Shown: positions 43,587-51,779 of the stretch, one piece after another
Layout: every line of letters starts with the position of its first letter
Position numbering within the stretch: position 1 is the first letter of the stretch
Assembly (NCBI GenBank): GCA_946533395.1
Contig: CAMNBU010000002.1
Coordinates: 41,036 to 105,035 of the forward strand
Reading direction: 5' to 3'
DNA: 64,000 nucleotides
From: UBA4292 sp002395865
GTDB taxonomy: Bacteria > Bacillota > Clostridia > Lachnospirales > Lachnospiraceae
Program-made: the position numbers and the translations under genes
The notes under the pieces: generated by a model
The model's database searches: none
Seen by the model: the letters and a program-made list of their open reading frames with translations, nothing else
Told to the model about the DNA's origin: nothing

Positions 43587-44366
43587 TCAGCCAAGTGCCA
43601 CATCCAGAGCCATCATAAGCGAAAAGCCCACCGCAAATGATATGACGCCTATATTCGAATGCTTTCCGGCGGACATCTCAGGTATTAGCTCCTCGACCAC
43701 CACATACAGCATTGCCCCCGCGGCAAATGACAGAAGATACGGCATCGCAGGTACCACAAGCGCGGCAAGTATCACCGTCAGAGCGCCGAATACCGGCTCC
43801 ACGGCGCCCGAGAGTACGCCGAGCCCGAATGAGGCTCTCTTGCTCTTTCCCTCCGCGTAAAGCGGCATAGAGATGATCGCGCCCTCCGGGAAGTTCTGAA
43901 TGGCTATACCGAGTGCAAGCGCAAGCGCCCCACCGGCGGTGATGGTGCCCGAACCGTTTAAAAGTCCCGCGTATACCACGCCGACAGCCATTCCCTCGGG
44001 TATATTGTGCAGCGTCACGGCCAGGACCAGCATGGCAGTCCTTGTCAGATGGCTCTTCGGACCCTCCACCTGCCCCGCTCTCCTGTGCAGATGCGGTATG
44101 ACGTGATCCAGCAGCAGAAGGAAGAGTATACCCAGCCAGAAGCCGATAAAAGCAGGCAGGAACGCCATTCTGTCCATGGAAGCCGACTGCTCTATCGCGG
44201 GCACTATCAGGCTCCATATCGAAGCGGCGACCATTACGCCTGCGGCAAATCCGGTCAGCGCCCTCTGGATGTCGTTCTTCAGTTCATTTTTCATGAACAA
44301 TACGCAGGCTGAGCCCGCTGCGGTGCCGATAAACGGTATCATCAGCCCCGATACGATCTCCCCCAT
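43587..44366 (-). CDS. ZIP-family metal transporter (ZupT-like)
   Basis: A 259-residue membrane protein with about eight helices. The metal site is in helix IV (TLHNIPEGMAVGVVYAG near residue 115) and helix V (GIAIQNFPEGAIISMPLYAEG near 150), and the usual loop between helices III and IV carries histidine (HVIPHLHRRAG). ZIP proteins import Zn, Fe or Mn. Its start overlaps the gpmA stop (TGATG). Confidence 0.92.
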   Translation of the reverse strand: MGEIVSGLMIPFIGTAAGSACVLFMKNELKNDIQRALTGFAAGVMVAASIWSLIVPAIEQSASMDRMAFLPAFIGFWLGILFLLLLDHVIPHLHRRAGQVEGPKSHLTRTAMLVLAVTLHNIPEGMAVGVVYAGLLNGSGTITAGGALALALGIAIQNFPEGAIISMPLYAEGKSKRASFGLGVLSGAVEPVFGALTVILAALVVPAMPYLLSFAAGAMLYVVVEELIPEMSAGKHSNIGVISFAVGFSLMMALDVALG

Positions 44367-45115
44367 CAGTTCGCCTTCCTGCCCTGGTTGGCGACTGCCT
44401 CCATCTTCTTCTTGAGAGCCTCCTGATCGCCGAGGTAGTACGATCTTATGACATTGAAATCGTCGTCGAATTCGTATACGAGCGGTGTCGCGGTCGGAAT
44501 ATTTACGCCTATGATGGTATCGTTGTCCAGCTTGTCGAAATACTTAACCAGCGCGCGGAGTGAATTGCCGTGAGCGGCTATGATGACTCTCTTGCCCGAG
44601 AGCATATCCTTCTTTATCACGTCCTCGAAGTAGGGAACGACGCGCTCTATTGTGGTCTCAAGGCTCTCATTGTCGGGAAGCAGCGCGGGGTCGACGCCTC
44701 TGTACATCTCCTGCTTTACGGCCGCTCTGGAATCATCGCGGTCAAGCGCCGGGGGCTCAACGTCGAAGGAACGCCTCCAGATCTTTACCTGGTCCTCCCC
44801 GTACTTTTCCGCGGTCTCGGACTTATTCAGTCCCTGCAGGCTTCCGTAGTGGCGCTCGTTGAGCTTCCACGACTTGACCACGGGCAGCCATGCCCTGTCC
44901 ATGGTATCCAGAATGTTGTTCAGCGTGTGTATCGCTCTCTTCAGGTATGAGGTGTAGCATACGTCAAAATCGAAGCCGTCCTCTGTCAGCAGCTTACCGG
45001 CAGTCTTTGCCTCCTCCATGCCTTTTTCGCTCAGCTCCACATCTGTCCAGCCGGTGAACCTGTTCTCCTTGTTCCACTCGCTCTCTCCGTGTCTTACCAG
45101 TACCAGTTTCATCAT
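44366..45115 (-). CDS. gpmA: 2,3-bisphosphoglycerate-dependent phosphoglycerate mutase
   Basis: A 249-residue glycolytic enzyme of usual length. It shows the catalytic LVRHGESEWNKENRFTGWTD at residues 5-24, LNERHYGSLQGLNKSETAEKYG near 85 and the second histidine loop IIAAHGNSLRALVKY near 185. It lies between the ABC pair and a ZIP gene. Confidence 0.97.
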   Translation of the reverse strand: MMKLVLVRHGESEWNKENRFTGWTDVELSEKGMEEAKTAGKLLTEDGFDFDVCYTSYLKRAIHTLNNILDTMDRAWLPVVKSWKLNERHYGSLQGLNKSETAEKYGEDQVKIWRRSFDVEPPALDRDDSRAAVKQEMYRGVDPALLPDNESLETTIERVVPYFEDVIKKDMLSGKRVIIAAHGNSLRALVKYFDKLDNDTIIGVNIPTATPLVYEFDDDFNVIRSYYLGDQEALKKKMEAVANQGRKAN

Positions 45116-45142
45116 TTTTCTTTTCCTCCTTATTTTCTGGAA

Positions 45143-46879
45143 TTACGCTATCTTCCAGCTTACTGCCTTCTCTCTACCCGAAACAAAGTTCCTGTAGATA
45201 CCTTTTTCCTTCATAAGTTCCTCGTGCTTTCCCTTCTGCACGATCCTGCCCTTGTCGATCACAATTATCTGGTCCGCGTTTCTGACCGTCTTTAAGCGGT
45301 GCGCGATCATGATAATGGTCTTCTCCCTCGTCAGGTTCTCTATCGCCTCCGTAAGTTCCTTCTCGTTCTCGGGGTCCACATTTGCGGTCGCCTCGTCGAG
45401 TATTATCACCGGAGCGTCCTTCATTATCGCTCTGGCAATGGCTATCCTCTGCTTTTCGCCGCCCGATAGCGTCGCTCCGCCCTCGCCTACCACCGTCTCA
45501 TAGCCTTCCGGCAGAGCCATTATGAATTCATGACATCTCGCTCTTTTAGCCGCCGCGATGACCTCCTCCATGGAAGCCTCCGGCCTGCCGAACCTTATAT
45601 TGTTCGCGATCGTATCCTCGAAAAGGTATACCTTCTGGAACACGAAGCTGAAGTTCTCCATGAGCGAGTCGAAGCTGTAATCCTTCACATTCCTTTTGCC
45701 GAGAGTTACACTGCCTTCCTGCACATCCCAGAAACGCGCTATAAGGGCGGTAATGGTCGTCTTGCCTCCGCCTGAAGGGCCCACAATAGCAGTCGTTGTC
45801 TTCTCCTTTATATCCAGTGTCACATCATCTATGATCTTTCTGTTCTCGTAGGCGAAGCTTACATGCTCCATATGTATGTCCCGGTTTTCGGGACTTATCT
45901 CCTCGCCGTTTATATCCATCTGCGGTGTAGCGAGTATCTCATTTGCAAGGTCGACTCCCCTGCCTATCACCTTCAGGAGTGCTGTATAGATGCCCGCCGA
46001 ATCCAGTGATTCGAATACCATGAAGGAGCACATGAGCATCGTTATGAGATAATTCAGCTCCATACTTCCCGAGAAATAAAAGCCGAGAGATGCCGCAGAT
46101 ATCGCTACACCCGCCAGCTTGCAGATAAGCATCTGAACGCCCACGGCCGGTATAGCTGTAGTCTCCGCCTTTATGTCCGCGTTCTTCTTTCGTTCCACGC
46201 TGCGCGCGACTCTCGAGCCCGTTTGTCTGTGGATGTTGTAGTTTCTGATCTCAGCTATTCCCTGAATAAACTCGAGTATCACACCGACCATCTCGCGGTC
46301 GGCCTCTATCTTCTCGTCGGCCACTATCGCGATCTTTTTGTTCGTCACGGTGTTCACCAGAAGAAATACTCCGATGCACGCAAGACAAATGAGTCCGATG
46401 CGCCAGTCGAATACAAACATTCCCACGGCGATCACGGCTGTGGTTATACCGCCCTGAAGCACCATCATTACCGCGCGTGTGGCGATATCACTCATCTGCT
46501 CTAAGGTGTTAGTTGTGACCGATGTGATGTGGCCGAGGCTGTTGTCGTTGAAATACCCCATGGGCAGATACCTGAGATGCTCGCCTATCTCTATCCTCTT
46601 CTGAGCGCAGGTGTCATAGCCCGCCTCGGTCTGAAGCATCTGTGAAAACCGGTTCACGACCATCCTTCCGATGGTTCCGAGAAGCATGAAGCCTATCACA
46701 GCCGCAAATGTCTCTGTGTCGATCTTATCGTTAAGGACAGCGGTTATCGCGAAGAATGCCGCCGGGATCTTCATTGCCCCGAACAGCGCATCCAGAACTC
46801 CGAGCGCCACAGCCGCATAGAATTTGTCCCTGTTCTTCTTACTGCAGAAGTCGAAGAACTTTTTCAGCATTTCAATCAT
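45143..46879 (-). CDS. ABC exporter-type half transporter (membrane + ATPase), YbtPQ/IrtAB-like pair
   Basis: A 578-residue half transporter. Six membrane helices fill the first 300 residues. The ATPase has Walker A GPSGGGKTTITALIARFWD near residue 365, signature LSGGEKQRIAIARAIM near 465 and Walker B PVIILDEATANVD. AAGGAGG precedes the ATG at 46879. It overlaps the partner gene by eight bases, so they probably work as a heterodimer. Control by the DtxR-type gene upstream suggests a metal or siderophore role, as in YbtPQ/IrtAB (inference). Confidence 0.87.
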   Translation of the reverse strand: MIEMLKKFFDFCSKKNRDKFYAAVALGVLDALFGAMKIPAAFFAITAVLNDKIDTETFAAVIGFMLLGTIGRMVVNRFSQMLQTEAGYDTCAQKRIEIGEHLRYLPMGYFNDNSLGHITSVTTNTLEQMSDIATRAVMMVLQGGITTAVIAVGMFVFDWRIGLICLACIGVFLLVNTVTNKKIAIVADEKIEADREMVGVILEFIQGIAEIRNYNIHRQTGSRVARSVERKKNADIKAETTAIPAVGVQMLICKLAGVAISAASLGFYFSGSMELNYLITMLMCSFMVFESLDSAGIYTALLKVIGRGVDLANEILATPQMDINGEEISPENRDIHMEHVSFAYENRKIIDDVTLDIKEKTTTAIVGPSGGGKTTITALIARFWDVQEGSVTLGKRNVKDYSFDSLMENFSFVFQKVYLFEDTIANNIRFGRPEASMEEVIAAAKRARCHEFIMALPEGYETVVGEGGATLSGGEKQRIAIARAIMKDAPVIILDEATANVDPENEKELTEAIENLTREKTIIMIAHRLKTVRNADQIIVIDKGRIVQKGKHEELMKEKGIYRNFVSGREKAVSWKIA

Positions 46880-48632
46880 ATGCGGCCTCCTTTTCATCCG
46901 CCTCGTCTCTCACAGAGACGTGTGCATCCCACATGTTCCGATAAAGCACGCACTTTTCGAGAAGCTCCTCGTGCCTTCCAACCGCATTTACCATGCCGTC
47001 CTTTATCACATATATCCTGTCTGCAGTAGCGATCGTGGTCAGTCTGTGCGCTATAACGATGAGTGTCCTGCCTTTTACGAGTCTTGCGACGCTCTCCTGC
47101 ACCAGTGCCTCATTCTCGGGATCGGTGTAGGCCGTGGCCTCGTCCATAATGACTATCGGAGCGTTCTTGAGCATTGCCCTGGCTATGCATAAGCGCTGTC
47201 TCTCTCCGCCTGACAGATGTCCTCCGGCGCCGCCGACCCTTGTGTCATAGCCGTGCTCAAGTCCCATGATAAAATCATGGCAGCCTGTCGCCTTCGCGGC
47301 ATTTATGACCTCCTCATCGGTCGCCCCCGCCCTTCCGAGGCGTATGTTCTCCATGACCGACATGTCAAACAGATAGTTGTCCTGCGCTACATAGGCTATT
47401 TTGCTCATGTAGTAGTCAAGCGGCAGCTTCCTTATATCCACACCGCCGAGGGTTATATATCCCGCGTCCACATCCCATAACGAATCTATCAGCCTTGCAA
47501 TGGTGCTCTTGCCCGAACCGGAAGGACCGACTATCGCGATCACCTCGCCCTGCTTTATATCCATGCTGATACCGTGCAGGACCTCCTTGTCCTTATAGGT
47601 GAAGCGGACGTTTCTCAGGCTTATATTCGAACCAACAGGCTCCACGGTGATGCTCTGCGGCCTCTCCATATCCCTTCTCTCGAGTATCTCGGTGACCTCG
47701 CCGAATATGGTCTTCATCTTGGCGATATCGTCCGAATATGAAAAAGCTGTGAGCAGGGGGCCCATAAGCCCCGCCGAGAGGATTATACAGGTTATAAAAC
47801 CGCTCGCCGAAAGACTTCCGGCGCGCACCAGAAGGAGTCCGACGGGAAGAACACCAAGAAACGTGGCGGGAGTAAACGCAAACACTCCTGCCTGCCACCA
47901 GATGCATTTTCTCATCCATCTTATAAAGCAGTCCGCGCCCTCTCTGGCCGCGTCCACGAACTTCTCGTATGAGCTTCCTGTCTTTCCGAAGGCCTTGATG
48001 ACCTCTATACCGTTTATGTACTCGACTGCGGTATCGTTAAGGTATTTTGTCTTTTTAACCGTCAGTTCGAAATCCCCCTTGCTCTTGGCTATCATCACCG
48101 ACGCGCACACTGCGCCTATCACCACGCTGATGAGATTCGCAAGTCCCATGCGCCAGTCAAGCACCAGAAGATAGATGAACATGACCGCCGGAAGCAGCAG
48201 ATTTGATGAAAATTCCGGTATGATATGCGCAAGCGTCGTCTCCATGGAATCCACGCGCTCAACTATTATATTCTTATAGCTTCCGCTGTTGTCATCAATC
48301 ACCGACCCAAGCGGTATCTTTGAGAGCTTCTCGCACAGCTGTAACCTTATTCCTCCCAGCACGTTAAATGTCGCCACATGTGACAGCGTGGTCGAAAGAC
48401 TGTGAAGGACTACGCGTATCACCCAGAACAGTGCCATGAGCGCCACCCTTTTCACGTAGTAGACTGCGTCGTTATTGCCCTTTAACAGTGCTTCCACCAT
48501 ATCGGCTATCAGAAGATACGGTATAAATGAAGCCGCCACACCGAAGATGGCCAGTATCACGCTTCCGCTGTAGAAACTGCGCTTCCTCCCGGCAAACTCC
48601 ATTATCCAGGATATCGTTCCTCTCTTCTTCAT
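46872..48632 (-). CDS. ABC exporter-type half transporter, partner subunit
   Basis: A 586-residue half transporter. Six membrane helices, then Walker A GPSGSGKSTIARLIDSLWD near residue 365, signature LSGGERQRLCIARAML near 465 and Walker B PIVIMDEATAYTD. It starts four bases inside the DtxR-type gene end (48629-48632), so regulator and transporter are coupled. Confidence 0.87.
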   Translation of the reverse strand: MKKRGTISWIMEFAGRKRSFYSGSVILAIFGVAASFIPYLLIADMVEALLKGNNDAVYYVKRVALMALFWVIRVVLHSLSTTLSHVATFNVLGGIRLQLCEKLSKIPLGSVIDDNSGSYKNIIVERVDSMETTLAHIIPEFSSNLLLPAVMFIYLLVLDWRMGLANLISVVIGAVCASVMIAKSKGDFELTVKKTKYLNDTAVEYINGIEVIKAFGKTGSSYEKFVDAAREGADCFIRWMRKCIWWQAGVFAFTPATFLGVLPVGLLLVRAGSLSASGFITCIILSAGLMGPLLTAFSYSDDIAKMKTIFGEVTEILERRDMERPQSITVEPVGSNISLRNVRFTYKDKEVLHGISMDIKQGEVIAIVGPSGSGKSTIARLIDSLWDVDAGYITLGGVDIRKLPLDYYMSKIAYVAQDNYLFDMSVMENIRLGRAGATDEEVINAAKATGCHDFIMGLEHGYDTRVGGAGGHLSGGERQRLCIARAMLKNAPIVIMDEATAYTDPENEALVQESVARLVKGRTLIVIAHRLTTIATADRIYVIKDGMVNAVGRHEELLEKCVLYRNMWDAHVSVRDEADEKEAAYD

Positions 48633-49039
48633 ATTACGGTCGTCCCTCCATCTGCTCTTTCTTTCCCTTTATCTGTAAATGAGCTCAGATAGTCGCTCAG
48701 GTGCTCATATGTCTCATCGCCTATGGCATGCTCCATAAGACACGCTTCCCTGTCCGCTGTGGTCTCGTTCACCCCCATGAGCCTGAGAAGCTTCGACAGA
48801 AGCAGATGTTTTTCATATATCTTTTCGGCTGCGGCGCTTCCCTCCTGCGTAAACAGTATGCAGCCGTCAGCGTCGAAATAGACCATATTCTTTTTTCTGA
48901 GCCTCTTCATCGCATTACAGACGCTGGCCTTGGTGACACCCATTTCCGCGGCAATGTCGACCGACCTTACGGCGCCTTTCTTCTTCCGAAGGATCAATAT
49001 GCTTTTCAGATAGTCCTCCGACGAACTGCTCTTGTCCAT
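48629..49039 (-). CDS. DtxR/MntR-family metal-dependent regulator
   Basis: A 136-residue repressor. The winged helix is SVDIAAEMGVTKASVCNAMKRL at about residues 25-46, followed by the dimerisation/metal domain with ADREACLMEHAIGDETYEHL (metal-ligand Cys, Glu and His typical of MntR/IdeR). GGGGGAGGATTCGA precedes the ATG. A perfect GTTAG-CTTTGG-CTAAC palindrome sits 35 bases upstream, suggesting autoregulation. The ABC pair follows in the same transcript. Confidence 0.88.
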   Translation of the reverse strand: MDKSSSSEDYLKSILILRKKKGAVRSVDIAAEMGVTKASVCNAMKRLRKKNMVYFDADGCILFTQEGSAAAEKIYEKHLLLSKLLRLMGVNETTADREACLMEHAIGDETYEHLSDYLSSFTDKGKERADGGTTVI

Positions 49040-49073
49040 TCGAATCCTCCCCCGTACTATTCGGGCGTTCTTG

Positions 49074-49089
49074 GTTAGCTTTGGCTAAC
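49074..49089. promoter_or_regulatory. Metal-regulator operator GTTAG-N6-CTAAC
   Basis: GTTAGCTTTGGCTAAC, extended to GGTTAG...CTAACC, upstream of the dtxR-ABC transcript. It has the same half-sites as the four feo operators. A hairpin TGCTCCGC/GCGGAGCA lies just upstream (about 49108-49128). Confidence 0.7.
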
Positions 49090-49135
49090 CTTAGTTCAAT
49101 TAACTGCTCCGCATGAAGCGGAGCAAACATGTTTA

Positions 49136-51226
49136 TCAGATAATAGTCTTTTTACCTATAAGTTTCGTCATACTGTTAAGTCCGAGCGCCACGGTCGAAC
49201 CGTTGTGGAGAAGCGCCGACGCCGCAGGTGAAAGTACTCCCGCTATACCAAGAGCGATGAGTGTCGAATTAAAGCCCACTATCGTCCTGTAGTTGAACCT
49301 TATCCTCTTCATGAGCAGCGTGCTTATCTCCCTGAGAACGACCAGACTCCACAGATCGGCAGAACTGATCGTAATATCGGCTATCTGTCTGGCGATCTCG
49401 GCTCCGTCGCTTATTGCGATGCCTGCATCAGAAGCTGAAAGCGCAGGGGAATCATTGATTCCGTCACCGACCATGATGACACGGCAGCCTCCCGCCTTCG
49501 CCCTCTCGACATATCCGGCCTTGTCCTCAGGCAGCACCTCCGAATAGTACTCCGTTATACCTGCCTGCGCCGCTATTTTCGCCGCGGTCCTCTCGCTGTC
49601 TCCCGTCATCATAACGATGTGCCCAAAGCCCTGTGACCTCAGCTTTTCGATCACACGTCCCGCCTCAGGGCGCATAGGATCCTCTATCAGAATGCATGCC
49701 GCAAGAGAGCCGTTCTTCGCAAAATACAGGTGGGAGTATTCATCCGGAAGCGCCTCAAAAAGCATCTGTCTGCCATCAGGTATGCGTACGCCCTCGTCCT
49801 CAAAAACGAAATGATAGCTTCCTATGACTGCTTTTTCACCATCTATCTCAGACGCTATCCCGTGAGCAACGATGTACTCGACATTTGTGTGGAGCTCTTC
49901 GTGTACCAGGCCCTTATTATAGGCCGCATCCACAACTGCTCTGGCCATGGAGTGTGGGAAATGCTCCTCCAGGCAGGCCGCCTGCCTCAGAAGCTCGTCC
50001 TCGTCTTCTTCGCAGAAGGATACCACTCTTACCACTGTGGGCTTCGCTTTCGTAAGCGTACCGGTCTTGTCCAAAACTATCGTGTCGGCCTCAGCCACAG
50101 CCTCAAGGAATTTGCCGCCCTTTACGGTTATGTCATAGTCAGAAGCCTCCCTGATGGCACAGAGCACCGAGACAGGCATGGACATCTTCAATGCGCAGGA
50201 GTAATCCACCATAAGCACAGATACCGCTTTTACGGTGCTGCGGCTGATAAGCCATGTAAGTCCGGACGCAAGAAGTGTGTACGGAACCAGTCTGTCCGCC
50301 AGCCTTTCTGCCCTGCTCTCAACGGACGATTTCAGCTTTTCTGACTCCTCGATCATTCGCACGATCTTGTCGAATCTTCCGCAGCCCTCAGTCTGAGTGA
50401 CCCTGACGATCAGTTCACCTTCCTCGACCACCGTTCCCGCAAATACGCTCTTACCCGAATCCTTTAAAACAGCCGCGGACTCGCCCGTCATTGAGGCCTG
50501 GTTAACCATGGCCTCGCCCTCCGACACCTCGCCGTCAAAGGGTATCATATTGCCCATGCGGACGACCACTCTGTCGCCGCAACGGATATCCGAGGCATCC
50601 ACCCGGCACTCGCCCTCGTCTGTGACGAGCCATACCTTGCCTACATTTAATGACATTCGCCTCGCAAGATCGTCCACTGAACGCTTATGTGTCCACTCCT
50701 CCAGAGTGTCGCCAATTGTCAGGAGAAACATCACATTCGAGGCAGTTTTGTGATCACCGGTCAGCACCGCCGCTGATATCGCCATAGAATCGAGAAGTTC
50801 GACCCTCAGCCTCCTCTGCGCAAGTGTCTTAAGACCTCTCCACGCAAATTTAAGTGTTTTGACGATCACCCACAGCTTCCGGATACCAAGCGGAATGACC
50901 AGACGTTTCCCGTAGTGCAGAATGATCGAAGTCACTATCTTGTCATGATATTTTGAAGCCAGCTCACGTCCGGACGTTTCATAGACCATTTCCGGCAATG
51001 TGACCGCCTCAAAGGAAAAGCCTTTGAGTATCTCAAGCACACGCGTTCTGCTACAGTCATATACTATCACTGCATCCGCGGTCCTCTCATATACCCTGAC
51101 GTCACGAAGCTCCTCAAACCCCTTCAGATAATACTCGAGCGTATCCGCCTCACGAAAGCTCATGCGCTGCATGTGAAGATGGACCCTCAGCCTGCCCTTT
51201 ATCTCATGTTTAATCGTATACTTCAT
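49136..51226 (-). CDS. P1B-type heavy metal ATPase with SCALK membrane motif
   Basis: A 696-residue pump. An N-terminal HMA-like domain lacks CxxC (residues 1-70). Phosphorylation site VLDKTGTLTKAKPTV lies near residue 385, GDGINDSPALSASDAGIAI near 595 and TGES in the actuator near 235. The membrane metal motif reads DYSCALKMSMPV instead of CPC or SPC, so the ion is uncertain. It lies between the DUF6110 gene and the dtxR operator, in the feo neighbourhood, which points to Fe or Mn (inference). Confidence 0.85.
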   Translation of the reverse strand: MKYTIKHEIKGRLRVHLHMQRMSFREADTLEYYLKGFEELRDVRVYERTADAVIVYDCSRTRVLEILKGFSFEAVTLPEMVYETSGRELASKYHDKIVTSIILHYGKRLVIPLGIRKLWVIVKTLKFAWRGLKTLAQRRLRVELLDSMAISAAVLTGDHKTASNVMFLLTIGDTLEEWTHKRSVDDLARRMSLNVGKVWLVTDEGECRVDASDIRCGDRVVVRMGNMIPFDGEVSEGEAMVNQASMTGESAAVLKDSGKSVFAGTVVEEGELIVRVTQTEGCGRFDKIVRMIEESEKLKSSVESRAERLADRLVPYTLLASGLTWLISRSTVKAVSVLMVDYSCALKMSMPVSVLCAIREASDYDITVKGGKFLEAVAEADTIVLDKTGTLTKAKPTVVRVVSFCEEDEDELLRQAACLEEHFPHSMARAVVDAAYNKGLVHEELHTNVEYIVAHGIASEIDGEKAVIGSYHFVFEDEGVRIPDGRQMLFEALPDEYSHLYFAKNGSLAACILIEDPMRPEAGRVIEKLRSQGFGHIVMMTGDSERTAAKIAAQAGITEYYSEVLPEDKAGYVERAKAGGCRVIMVGDGINDSPALSASDAGIAISDGAEIARQIADITISSADLWSLVVLREISTLLMKRIRFNYRTIVGFNSTLIALGIAGVLSPAASALLHNGSTVALGLNSMTKLIGKKTII

Positions 51227-51253
51227 GTTACGGATACTTTCCTCCGTGTCATA

Positions 51254-51508
51254 TCAATCTTCACTGCCGCTTTCGCCGTCTTCTTCCTTCTGTGCTCTGG
51301 CCTCATTTATAGCCTTTGCCTCCGCATAGATATCGGAGCAGTTCTCCTGCAGCGCCGTCACCTGATCGAGCACGCAATCCTTAGCCCTGAGCACGCCCGC
51401 AGTGCAGTGCGCGTAGACCTTCTTCGCATCCTTCGAGGACAGGAGCTTTATTCCCTCCAGTCCGAACAGTGTTCCAAGTGCGAACACTCCTATTCCACCC
51501 AGCTTCAT
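51254..51508 (-). CDS. DUF6110 family protein
   Basis: An 84-residue protein with one N-terminal hydrophobic segment and the conserved stretch KDAKKVYAHCTAGVLRAKDC. A charged acidic C-terminus follows (KEEDGESGSED). AAGGAGGTAGTGTG precedes the ATG at 51508. Members are often found beside P1B ATPases; here the pump follows 27 bases on. Function unknown. Confidence 0.75.
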   Translation of the reverse strand: MKLGGIGVFALGTLFGLEGIKLLSSKDAKKVYAHCTAGVLRAKDCVLDQVTALQENCSDIYAEAKAINEARAQKEEDGESGSED

Positions 51509-51575
51509 CACACTACCTCCTTGTATTGATGTGTTTTTAAAAAGAGGGGACGGACCTTCCCACCCCCTCGAAAAG

Positions 51576-51758
51576 TTATTTTCTGACCGGCTTTTTGCAG
51601 GCCGAACAGCACATTCTGCAGTTCGCGCAGTTTCCGCCGCAGGAGGATCTTCCCTGTTTTTTATCTTTTATGAGATTCAGTATGATGCAGGTCACGATCA
51701 GGATAAGGATGACTGACACCAGTATCGTCCCCATATTTTCGCCAAGCCATAAAAGCAT
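51576..51758 (-). CDS. FeoB-associated Cys-rich membrane protein
   Basis: A 60-residue protein with one membrane helix (residues 9-30) and a cysteine-rich cytoplasmic tail SSCGGNCANCRMCCSACKK. CAGGAGGTGATACC precedes the ATG. Such proteins accompany FeoB in Firmicutes and probably bind iron at its cytoplasmic side (known association, role inferred). It lies 21 bases after feoB. Confidence 0.88.
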   Translation of the reverse strand: MLLWLGENMGTILVSVILILIVTCIILNLIKDKKQGRSSCGGNCANCRMCCSACKKPVRK

Positions 51759-51779
51759 GGTATCACCTCCTGTTTTTTA